Source of the DNA: Lachnospiraceae bacterium
GTDB lineage: Bacteria; Bacillota; Clostridia; Lachnospirales; Lachnospiraceae
Reading direction: 5' to 3'
NCBI GenBank assembly: GCA_017439665.1
Contig: JAFSIS010000029.1
Span: 1-41,214, forward strand
DNA: 41,214 nucleotides
Numbering within the stretch: the stretch's first letter is position 1; each line of letters starts with the position of its first letter. The translations under genes were made by a program, and so were the position numbers. This document shows, piece by piece, positions 34,029 to 41,214 of the stretch. The notes under the pieces are model-generated. The model was not told the origin of the DNA and did no database searches. It was given only the letters and a program-made list of their open reading frames with translations.

Positions 34029-36161
34029 ATGGCAAGCATGGATTATGACCGATTTTCAAAGATGGAGAGAAGGCAGTATTATATCAATGATATGCGTCCG
34101 CTTTTGGATAAGCAGGCCCTGTTCAGTGATACTTCCGAAGACTACCTGATCCCTCATGAGCCGAATCCTTACTCCCGGATCAGGGTGCGTTTCAGATCGG
34201 CTAAAAATAATATCGATCATGTGTTTTTTTCCTGTAAGGGACAGAAGGAGCTGATGACGAAGGTTTCCTCTGATGAATTGTTTGATTTTTATGAGTTGGA
34301 ATACCAGCTGGATAATGAGCCGATCAACTATCATTTCGTGATAAGGGCAGGAAAGCTTACCTGCTTTTTTGATATGCGTGGAGTGGCCAAGAATGAAGAT
34401 CCCCATTTTGGGTTCAAGGTGATTCCGGGCTTTAAAACACCTAAATGGGCCAAGGGGGCAGTAATTTACCAGATTTATGTGGATCGTTTCTATAATGGGG
34501 ATCCCTCTAACGATGTGCTTACAGATGAATATGTGTATATCGGAGAAAAAACGATAAAAGCAGAGGACTGGTATCAGTATCCGGCTTCCATGGATGTCAG
34601 GACCTTTTACGGCGGGGATCTGCAGGGAGTAATGGATAAGCTGGACTATCTTAAGGATCTGGGTATAGATGCCATTTATTTCAATCCTTTATTTGTATCT
34701 CCCTCAAATCATAAGTATGATATTCAGGATTATGATTATATCGATCCCCATATTGGAAAGATCGTAAATGATGAAGGCGAGCTGCTAAGGCCGGATCAGC
34801 ATGAAAATAAAGAAGCTACCCGCTATATTAAAAGAGTGACGGACAGAGCTAACCTTGAAGCCAGTAACCGGCTGTTCATCCGTTTGGTGGAAGAAGCACA
34901 CAAACGGGGGATTAAAGTGATCATAGATGGAGTATTTAATCACTGTGGTTCCTTTAATAAATGGCTTGATCGGGAAAGAATTTATGAGAGTGCAGCAGGG
35001 TATGAAAAAGGGGCTTATATCGATGAGAACAGCCCATATCATAATTTTTTTCATTTTCATGAGAAGGATAAGTGGCCATATAATGGAAGCTATGACGGCT
35101 GGTGGGGACATGATACCCTGCCTAAGCTGAATTATGAAGCCTCACGGCAGTTATGTGATTACATTCTTTATATTGCACGAAAATGGGTTTCTCCTCCCTA
35201 TAATGTAGATGGCTGGAGACTGGATGTAGCTGCGGATCTCGGCCACAGCCCTGAATTTAATCACCGTTTCTGGCAGGATTTCAGGCATACGGTTAAAGGG
35301 GCCAATCCCGATGCCATCATTCTGGCAGAGCATTATGGGGATCCCTCCTCATGGCTTCAGGGAGACCAGTGGGATACAGTAATGAACTATGATGCATTTA
35401 TGGAGCCCATCACCTGGTTTTTAACGGGTATGCAGAAGCACAGCGATGATTACCGTCCGGATATGGTGGGAAATGCAAAGAGCTTTTGGGATACCATGCA
35501 GTTTCAGGGAAATCATTTTGCCAATCCTTCCCTTCTGGTTGCCATGAATGAGTTGTCCAACCATGATCATTCCCGTTTTTTGACCAGAACCAATCATAAG
35601 GTGGGAAGAACCAATACCCTGGGGCCGGAGGCAGCTAATGAAGGGGTGAATAAAGCAGTCATGCGGCAGGCAGTTCTGTTCCAGATGACCTGGATAGGAG
35701 CACCTACGATTTATTATGGTGATGAAGCCGGTCTGTGTGGATTTACGGATCCCGATAACAGAAGAACCTATCCCTGGGGCAGGGAGGATAAGGAGCTGAT
35801 CGCTTATCACAAGTCCCTTATTCGTATTCATAAAGCCAACCGGGAGCTGATCGATGGAGCATTGAAATTCGTACTATCAGAGCAGAATCTGATCGCTTTT
35901 GGCCGAATGAAAAAGGAAGAGTGCTGCCTGATTATTTTAAATACAGGCGAAAAGGAAGTTATGCGGGAAATTCCCGTCTGGTATCTGGGAGTGCCTTTGG
36001 AAACGGTTATGGAACGGCTGATGTTTACTACAGAAGCCGGTTATGATGATAATATTGAGGAATACTATGTCATCAGTGGAAAGGTGATGGTCAGTCTGCC
36101 GAAAACCTCCGGTATTCTGTTGAAGTATAAGGCCAGGGATACGAAGAATTTCTTCTTTTAA
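34029..36161 (+). CDS. GH13 alpha-glucan hydrolase (neopullulanase/cyclomaltodextrinase-like)
   Basis: This 710-residue alpha-amylase-family enzyme has an N-terminal beta-sandwich-like region (about 30-135) resembling CBM34. The catalytic barrel follows, starting VIYQIYVDRFYNGD. Conserved regions are IIDGVFNHCG, WRLDVA (nucleophile D399), LAEHYG (acid/base E434) and LSNHDHSR (D513). The sequence IYYGDEAGLCGFTDPDNRR follows the barrel core. There is no signal peptide, so it acts in the cytoplasm on imported maltodextrins or cyclodextrins, or on stored glycogen. Length is somewhat above typical neopullulanases. AGGA precedes the ATG at 10 nt. It is monocistronic between two terminators. Exact specificity cannot be told. 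Confidence 0.92.
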   Translation: MASMDYDRFSKMERRQYYINDMRPLLDKQALFSDTSEDYLIPHEPNPYSRIRVRFRSAKNNIDHVFFSCKGQKELMTKVSSDELFDFYELEYQLDNEPINYHFVIRAGKLTCFFDMRGVAKNEDPHFGFKVIPGFKTPKWAKGAVIYQIYVDRFYNGDPSNDVLTDEYVYIGEKTIKAEDWYQYPASMDVRTFYGGDLQGVMDKLDYLKDLGIDAIYFNPLFVSPSNHKYDIQDYDYIDPHIGKIVNDEGELLRPDQHENKEATRYIKRVTDRANLEASNRLFIRLVEEAHKRGIKVIIDGVFNHCGSFNKWLDRERIYESAAGYEKGAYIDENSPYHNFFHFHEKDKWPYNGSYDGWWGHDTLPKLNYEASRQLCDYILYIARKWVSPPYNVDGWRLDVAADLGHSPEFNHRFWQDFRHTVKGANPDAIILAEHYGDPSSWLQGDQWDTVMNYDAFMEPITWFLTGMQKHSDDYRPDMVGNAKSFWDTMQFQGNHFANPSLLVAMNELSNHDHSRFLTRTNHKVGRTNTLGPEAANEGVNKAVMRQAVLFQMTWIGAPTIYYGDEAGLCGFTDPDNRRTYPWGREDKELIAYHKSLIRIHKANRELIDGALKFVLSEQNLIAFGRMKKEECCLIILNTGEKEVMREIPVWYLGVPLETVMERLMFTTEAGYDDNIEEYYVISGKVMVSLPKTSGILLKYKARDTKNFFF

Positions 36162-36203
36162 CCATTATTAAGAGGGGGTTGTCGGTAAGTAAACAGCACT
36201 GAA

Positions 36204-36250
36204 CAGGGCGAGGAACGGTTCATATGAGCCGTTCCTCGCCCTGACTTTTT
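36204..36250 (+). terminator. Very strong terminator after the GH13 gene
   Basis: A 40-nt near-perfect palindrome (36204-36243) forms a 19-bp stem with one G-U pair, a two-base centre and GC-rich arms (CAGGGCGAGGAACGG), followed by ACTTTTT. Confidence 0.92.
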
Positions 36251-36408
36251 GCCAAAAAAGAAAAAAGAGAACGGAACCACCAGTTATGTGAGAGGATTGC
36301 GGGAGACAATGGAATTTGTTATCATTAGGGCATAATTTATGATAAAAAGGGGATGTAAATCATCCAAGATGATCACCAACAAAGGAGAAGGAAAAAGAAT
36401 GCTACAAT

Positions 36409-36424
36409 AATAATGAGAATTATT
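36409..36424 (+). promoter_or_regulatory. Fur-like inverted repeat upstream of the hydrogenase gene
   Basis: AATAAT-gaga-ATTATT is a perfect inverted repeat flanked by further AT-rich repeats, resembling the NATAAT hexamers of Fur boxes. It lies 54 nt before the start codon of the hydrogenase gene. Iron-dependent control of an iron-sulfur enzyme operon would make sense, but binding is inferred only. Confidence 0.4.
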
Positions 36425-36477
36425 CTTGTTTATAGGAATGAAGGAAATCAGAAGAGAATACCAAGGAGGACAGGCCA

Positions 36478-37513
36478 ATGAGCAAGCATCTTTCACCCGA
36501 AGTCAGAGTACCCATTGAAAAGGATAATGTTTCGATCCAGAGATGGGAGGACAAATGTATCAAATGTGGTCAGTGTGCAAACGTATGTCCCGTAAGTTCA
36601 ATTACTGAACAGTATGAATTTGGACAGATCATCCAGGCCATCAACGACCCTTCCAAGGTGGTTATCGTAAGTACCTCACCTTCCGTTCGTGTAGGTATCG
36701 GCGAGGAATTTGGTATGCCTGACGGAAGCTTTGTAGAAGGCAAGATGGTAGCATTATTGAAGAAGCTGGGTGTAGACTACGTACTGGATACAGCCTTTGC
36801 AGCAGACCTTACCATTGTGGAAGAGGCCAGTGAGCTGATTGAACGTATTACGAAGAAGAATAAACCCCTTCCTCAGTTTACCAGCTGTTGCCCTGCCTGG
36901 GTAAAATTTGTAGAGACCTATTATCCTGAGCTTCGCGAAAATATTTCTACAGCGAAGAGTCCTATCGGTATGCAGGGACCGACTATTAAAACTTATTTTG
37001 CCAAGAAGATGGGTATTGACCCTCAGAGCATCGTAAATGTCTGCCTTACTCCTTGTACAGCCAAGAAATTTGAGATCCGCAGGGATGAAATGAAGGCAGC
37101 AGGTGAGCATCTGGGCATTGAAGGTATGCGGGATATGGATCACTGCATTACTACCAGAGAGCTGGGAATGTGGGCCAGAATGAAGGAAATTGATTTTGCT
37201 TCCCTTGCTGATGAAAAATACGATTCTCTCATGGGAGAAGCCTCCGGCGCAGGTGTTATTTTTGGAAATACCGGCGGTGTAATGGAAGCTGCAGTGCGTA
37301 CAGCCTAAGGATAAAGAATTCAAGGGTGACGCTCTCAGAGAAAAACGTATTGAGAACCTTTATAAGAGAGATGTTAATCTGGCCAACCGTAAGAGTCATG
37401 AAAATCAGGAAATTAAGGCTTTGTATGAGGAATTCTATAAAGAGCCTTTAAGTGAACTGGCTGAAAAAATGTTGCATACATCTTATGTAGACAGAAGCAG
37501 CGATTTGGGTTAG
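36478..37513 (+). pseudogene. hydA: [FeFe]-hydrogenase, inactivated by internal deletion and frameshift
   Basis: The first frame (276 codons, stop at 37306-37308) has a [4Fe-4S] motif CIKCGQCANVCP, the H-cluster motif L1 (FTSCCPAW) and a variant L2 (LTPCTAKKFEIRR). It then reaches GGVMEAAVRTA and stops. From 37301 a second frame, open to 37511-37513, reads QPKDKEFKGDALREKR, KSHENQEIKALYEEF and EKMLHTSYVDR, which is the normal hydrogenase C-terminus. The stretch between, with the third H-cluster motif (ACPxGCxxGGG) and two cluster cysteines, is absent. A normal enzyme would have roughly 80 more residues here. Without it no H-cluster can be held, so hydrogen chemistry is lost. GGAGG precedes the ATG. 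An assembly error is the main alternative. Confidence 0.85.
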
Positions 37514-37522
37514 TCTATTTGT

Positions 37523-38572
37523 ATGGAAAAAGGTTATGTGTTGATCGACCGCCTGGAACAAACCAGGCGGTTGACTTTTGAAGAATATCTGCAGCTGCTT
37601 ACCGGTTTTACACCGCAGCTGGCAGAATATGCAGCAGACAAGGCTCTCAGGGTCAGGGAGGCTGTTTATCAGAGAGATGTATATGTGCGGGGACTGATCG
37701 AAGTCAGCAATTATTGCAAAAATGACTGTCTCTACTGCGGTATCCGCCGAAGTAATAAAAGCTGTGACCGTTATCGTCTGAGTAAAGAGGATATTCTTTT
37801 TTGCTGCAAAGAAGGCTATGAGCTGGGGATGCGGACTTTTGTCCTGCAGGGAGGAGAAGATCCTTATTTCACGGATCAGGTACTGGTGGATATCGTTTCC
37901 ACGATAAGGAAGGAGTATCCGGACTGTGCCATCACTCTGTCCCTGGGAGAGAGGAGCAGGGACAGCTATGAGGCCCTTTTTGCAGCAGGAGCCAACCGGT
38001 ATCTTCTTCGCCACGAAACTGCAGATGAAAAACATTACGGTGTGCTTCATCCAAAGGAAATGTCTTTTTCCAATCGGATGAAGTGCCTGAAGGAGCTTAA
38101 GGAGATCGGATTCCAGACGGGCTGTGGACTTATGGTGGGTTCACCGGGGCAGACGATGGAAACTTTGGCAGAGGATTTATTCTTTATCCAGGAGTTTCAG
38201 CCCCAGATGTGTGGAGTTGGACCCTTCATTCCCCACAGGGACACGCCTTTTCGGGATAGTCCGGCGGGAAGCGGGGAGTTGACCTGCTATCTCCTGTCTC
38301 TGGTTCGCCTGATGCATCCTACCGTGCTGTTACCGGCAACGACAGCTTTGGGCACATTGGATAAGGACGGGAGAGAAAAAGGATTGCGGGCAGGAGCAAA
38401 TGTGGTTATGCCCAATCTGTCACCTATGGCTGTGCGAAAGAAATACGAGCTGTATAATGATAAGATCAGTACAGGAGAGGAATCGGCACAGTCGGTTAAG
38501 GCAATCAGAAAAAGAATCCATGACTGTGGATTCGACATGGTAATTGCCAGAGGAGATATTTTAGAGGCCTGA
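37523..38572 (+). CDS. hydE: [FeFe]-hydrogenase maturase HydE (radical SAM)
   Basis: This 349-residue radical SAM enzyme helps build the 2Fe subcluster of the H-cluster. The [4Fe-4S] motif CKNDCLYC (CxxxCxxC) lies near residue 65, followed by GMRTFVLQGGEDPYF, RHETADEKHYGVLHP, and a C-terminal barrel end with LPATTALGTLDKDGRE. The ATG at 37523 lies 9 nt after the hydrogenase remnant and has no clear ribosome site, so translation may be coupled to the upstream frame. A GTG four codons later is an alternative. Biotin-synthase-like proteins are the nearest alternative, but the hydG and hydF neighbours settle the call. Confidence 0.93.
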   Translation: MEKGYVLIDRLEQTRRLTFEEYLQLLTGFTPQLAEYAADKALRVREAVYQRDVYVRGLIEVSNYCKNDCLYCGIRRSNKSCDRYRLSKEDILFCCKEGYELGMRTFVLQGGEDPYFTDQVLVDIVSTIRKEYPDCAITLSLGERSRDSYEALFAAGANRYLLRHETADEKHYGVLHPKEMSFSNRMKCLKELKEIGFQTGCGLMVGSPGQTMETLAEDLFFIQEFQPQMCGVGPFIPHRDTPFRDSPAGSGELTCYLLSLVRLMHPTVLLPATTALGTLDKDGREKGLRAGANVVMPNLSPMAVRKKYELYNDKISTGEESAQSVKAIRKRIHDCGFDMVIARGDILEA

Positions 38573-38604
38573 ATTACAGGGCATGGGAAAGGAATGATAT
38601 AGTT

Positions 38605-40053
38605 ATGGCAGAATATAATGCAAAATCCATGAAAGCAGAAGAATTTATTCATCATGAGGAGATTCTGGCCACATTAGCCTATGCAGATGAGCATAAACGG
38701 GATGTAGAGCTTTTGGAAAAAATCCTGGAAAAGGCAAAGCCCGGTAAGGAGATGAAAAATGACCACGGGATAGGTCTTACCCACAGAGAAGCCTCTGTAC
38801 TTCTGGCCTGTGATCTGCCGGAAATTAATGAAAAAATCTTTGCACTGGCAAAAGAGATTAAGGAAACCTATTATGGCAACCGAATTGTTATGTTTGCCCC
38901 GCTTTATTTATCCAATTACTGTGTGAATGGCTGTGTTTACTGCCCTTATCATTTGAAAAATAAGGATATCCCCCGAAAAAAACTGACCCAGGAAGAAGTG
39001 CGTGCAGAGGTGATCGCCCTTCAGGATATGGGACATAAGCGTCTGGCTATTGAAGCCGGTGAGGATCCGGTAAATAATCCTCTGGAATATATTCTGGAAT
39101 GTATTAAAACGATCTACAGTGTTCATCATAAAAACGGAGATATCCGGAGAGTGAATGTAAACATAGCGGCAACTACAGTAGAGGATTATCGAAAGCTCAA
39201 AGAGGCAGGAATCGGAACCTATATTCTTTTTCAGGAGACCTACCATAAGGAGAGCTATGAAGAGCTGCATCCTACAGGACCGAAGCATAACTATGCCTAC
39301 CATACGGAAGCTATGGACAGAGCCATGGAGGGTGGTATAGATGATGTTGGCCTGGGTGTACTTTTTGGCCTGGAAATGTATCGCTATGAATTTGCAGGAC
39401 TGTTGATGCATGCTGAGCATCTGGAGGCGGTCCATGGAGTAGGCCCCCATACCATCAGTGTACCCAGAATTAAGCCTGCTTCAGATATTGATCCGGAGGA
39501 TTTTGATAACTCTATTTCTGATGAGATTTTTGCCAAGCTGGTGGCCTGTATCCGTCTGGCCGTTCCTTATACAGGGATGATCATTTCTACCAGGGAATCA
39601 GAGGAAGTAAGGGAAAAGCTTCTGAATCTGGGCATTTCCCAGATCAGCGGAGGAAGCCGGACTTCCGTAGGAGGTTACACCACCGAAGAGCGTCCTACGG
39701 ATACGGAACAGTTTGATGTATCCGACCAGCGTACTCTGGATGAAGTAGTAGCCTGGCTGATGGAAAATGGTCATATTCCTTCTTTCTGTACAGCCTGTTA
39801 CCGGGAAGGAAGAACCGGTGACCGGTTTATGAGCCTGTGCAAGTCCGGTCAGATCGTCAACTGCTGTCAGCCCAATGCATTGATGACCCTGGCAGAATAT
39901 TTGGTGGACTATGGCTCAGAAAAGACGAAGAAGCTGGGCTTTGCCATGATTGAAAAAGAATTGGAAAGCATTCCCAATGAAAAGGCCAGAGCTTTGGCAA
40001 AAGAACATATTGAGGAGATTAAAAGCTCCAATCGCCGGGATTTCCGGTTTTAA
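38605..40053 (+). CDS. hydG: [FeFe]-hydrogenase maturase HydG (tyrosine lyase)
   Basis: This 482-residue radical SAM enzyme splits tyrosine to give the CO and cyanide ligands of the H-cluster. It has the N-terminal cluster motif CVNGCVYC (CxxxCxxC) near residue 110, GHKRLAIEAGEDPVNNP, and YILFQETYHKESYEELHP. The C-terminal auxiliary cluster region has CTACYREGRTGDRFM and a later Cys in the SGQIVNCCQPNA segment, which separates HydG from the thiamine enzyme ThiH. Length is normal. It follows hydE by 32 nt and precedes hydF by 66 nt in one operon. It appears intact, unlike the hydrogenase upstream. Confidence 0.96.
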   Translation: MAEYNAKSMKAEEFIHHEEILATLAYADEHKRDVELLEKILEKAKPGKEMKNDHGIGLTHREASVLLACDLPEINEKIFALAKEIKETYYGNRIVMFAPLYLSNYCVNGCVYCPYHLKNKDIPRKKLTQEEVRAEVIALQDMGHKRLAIEAGEDPVNNPLEYILECIKTIYSVHHKNGDIRRVNVNIAATTVEDYRKLKEAGIGTYILFQETYHKESYEELHPTGPKHNYAYHTEAMDRAMEGGIDDVGLGVLFGLEMYRYEFAGLLMHAEHLEAVHGVGPHTISVPRIKPASDIDPEDFDNSISDEIFAKLVACIRLAVPYTGMIISTRESEEVREKLLNLGISQISGGSRTSVGGYTTEERPTDTEQFDVSDQRTLDEVVAWLMENGHIPSFCTACYREGRTGDRFMSLCKSGQIVNCCQPNALMTLAEYLVDYGSEKTKKLGFAMIEKELESIPNEKARALAKEHIEEIKSSNRRDFRF

Positions 40054-40119
40054 CAGGAGGAAGGGAACAGGTTTTCCTGTCTGATAGAAAGTGATCCATG
40101 GGAGAATGAGGAAGGAACA

Positions 40120-41214
40120 ATGGGATTGAATGAAACACCTTTGGGAGAACGTATACATATTGGTTTTTTTGGCCGGGTAAATGCAGGAAAATCCAGTCTG
40201 GTAAATGCTGTTACCGGACAGCAGATGGCATTGGTTTCCGAAAAGAGGGGAACCACCACAGATCCGGTAAAAAAGGCAATGGAGCTGCTTCCTCTGGGCC
40301 CGGTGGTCATTATCGATACGGCCGGTCTGGATGATAGCAGCAGTCTGGGACAGCTTCGAATGGAAAAAACCAAAGAGATTCTCCGTCAGATTCATCTGGC
40401 AGTTCTGGTGGTGGATGCTCTTGTGGGAAAGACAGATACGGAAGAGGAATTGATCAGACTTTTTCAGGAAAATAAGACTCCTTACCTGTTGGTTTATAAT
40501 AAGAGTGACTTGCTGGAGGAGAGATGTCCTGCAGCACAGCAGGAGAGTGAGCCCTGCCTCTATGTCAGTGCAAAAAAGGGAGAGCATATTGAAGAATTAA
40601 AGGAAAAAATCGGTCAGCTGGTAAAACCGGTCCAGAAGGAGAAACAGCTTGTTACTGACCTTCTTTTACCTGGTGATCAGGTGGTTTTAGTGGTTCCTAT
40701 CGATAAAGCTGCTCCAAAAGGGCGTTTGATCCTGCCTCAGCAGCAGACCATAAGAGAATTGCTGGATTATGGCTGCAGAGTGGTGGTCTGCCGGGATGCA
40801 GAGCTTAAGGAAACCCTGGAAGGACTTAGGGAAGAACCGGCACTGGTAATTACCGATTCCCAGGTTTTTGAGGAGGTTTCCAGGCTGGTTCCTGAAAGTA
40901 TTCCGCTCACCTCCTTTTCCATTCTCTTTGCCCGCTACAAGGGAAATCTGGAAAAGATGGTGAAAGGAGCAGAGATACTGGCAGAGCTGAAAACAGGAGA
41001 CAGGGTGTTGATCTCAGAGGGCTGTACCCATCATCGGCAGTGTGGGGATATCGGCAGCCAGAAGCTTCCTGCCTGGATTCGGAAATTTACGGGACAGGAG
41101 CCGGAATTTTCCTTTACCAGCGGAGGGGAATTTCCTGCAGAGCTGACTTCTTATAAGCTGATCATCCACTGTGGAGGCTGTATGCTGAATGAAAAGGAGA
41201 TGCAGTCGAGAATA
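40120..41214 (+). CDS. hydF: [FeFe]-hydrogenase maturation GTPase HydF (cut by window end)
   Basis: This frame is open for 365 codons to the right edge without a stop, so the gene continues outside. HydF is the scaffold that carries the 2Fe precursor and delivers it to the hydrogenase. The GTPase domain has the P-loop GRVNAGKSS, RGTTTDPV, DTAGL and the guanine motif NKSD. A dimerisation domain follows. The cluster-binding part has CTHHRQCGDIG and later IIHCGGC, matching the HydF HxC...HCxxC pattern. HydF is usually about 400 residues, so only a short tail is missing. GAGGAAGGA lies before the ATG. It is the third maturase gene of the operon. Confidence 0.95.
   Translation, partial: MGLNETPLGERIHIGFFGRVNAGKSSLVNAVTGQQMALVSEKRGTTTDPVKKAMELLPLGPVVIIDTAGLDDSSSLGQLRMEKTKEILRQIHLAVLVVDALVGKTDTEEELIRLFQENKTPYLLVYNKSDLLEERCPAAQQESEPCLYVSAKKGEHIEELKEKIGQLVKPVQKEKQLVTDLLLPGDQVVLVVPIDKAAPKGRLILPQQQTIRELLDYGCRVVVCRDAELKETLEGLREEPALVITDSQVFEEVSRLVPESIPLTSFSILFARYKGNLEKMVKGAEILAELKTGDRVLISEGCTHHRQCGDIGSQKLPAWIRKFTGQEPEFSFTSGGEFPAELTSYKLIIHCGGCMLNEKEMQSRI

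Larger units (their letters stand above)
36162..36477. other. 316-bp intergenic region before the hydrogenase gene
   Basis: This gap holds the terminator of the GH13 gene, then about 160 bp of A-rich sequence without a convincing gene, and then a Fur-like inverted repeat at 36409-36424. A 23-codon open frame at 36339-36410 has no ribosome site and is not called. CATAAT near 36331 may be a -10 element, but no good -35 was found. Confidence 0.6.

Noticed and set aside
36339..36410. A 23-codon basic peptide frame before the hydrogenase gene
   Set aside because: It has no ribosome binding site and overlaps the Fur-like repeat region, so it is probably chance.
37448..38050. A 200-codon minus-strand frame overlapping hydE
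   Set aside because: It lies antisense to the HydE radical SAM core and has no family features.
1..41214. CRISPR array, prophage, insertion sequence, tRNA or rRNA
   Set aside because: No regularly spaced repeats, transposase or integrase motifs, or tRNA-like cloverleaf sequences were seen on reading through the window.

Overview
The window looks like chromosome from a motile, spore-forming, strictly anaerobic member of the Lachnospiraceae (Clostridia). The evidence is a flagellin with a sigma-D type promoter, the Bacillus/Clostridium block hup-rqcP-yabP-yabQ-divIC-spoIIE-tilS-hpt-ftsH, a CotS-like spore coat protein, reverse rubrerythrin with PerR, and [FeFe]-hydrogenase maturation genes hydE-hydG-hydF. 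No tRNA, rRNA, insertion sequence, prophage or CRISPR array was seen. Most genes have moderate GC, but 1.2-3.7 kb and 14.4-15.5 kb are visibly AT-rich.

Region 1 (1-14.3 kb) is a flagellin glycosylation island built around one short flagellin gene (3931-4788). To its left are an extended-SDR sugar epimerase/dehydratase, an AT-rich GT4 glycosyltransferase and a convergent DUF1796 protein. To its right a minus-strand operon (10081 down to 4871) encodes a CgeB-like transferase, a GT8, a GT2, a LicD protein and a GT2-TPR protein. Beyond that lies a second set: LicD, GT2-TPR, CgeB-like and a GT11 fucosyltransferase-type enzyme. Three families (LicD, GT2-TPR, CgeB) are each present twice, suggesting a duplicated glycan-building module with a probable phosphodiester substituent. 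The flagellin leader has a long hairpin and a CsrA-type GGA hairpin before a GGA-containing Shine-Dalgarno.

Region 2 (14.4-16.7 kb) holds a two-gene module with a Panacea (DUF4065/SocA-like) antitoxin domain and an unrecognised 139-aa partner, probably its toxin. It is followed by rubrerythrin and PerR, with a Fur/PerR-type box over the perR promoter.

Region 3 (16.8-26.8 kb) contains a histidine kinase/response regulator pair, an RluA-type pseudouridine synthase, an O-antigen-ligase-like membrane protein, proS, cca, a CotS-like protein and a PEGA-domain lipoprotein.

Region 4 (26.9-33.8 kb) is the conserved sporulation/division/translation-quality block. Here spoIIE encodes a short protein with no membrane domain, and yabQ runs about 160 bp into divIC out of frame.

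Region 5 (34-41.2 kb) has a cytoplasmic GH13 alpha-glucan hydrolase and an [FeFe]-hydrogenase locus. The hydrogenase gene is broken: the segment for the third H-cluster motif is missing and the remaining C-terminus is in another frame, which fits a deletion between short direct repeats. The maturases hydE, hydG and hydF (cut by the window end) look intact and presumably serve another hydrogenase elsewhere, unless the deletion is an assembly error.
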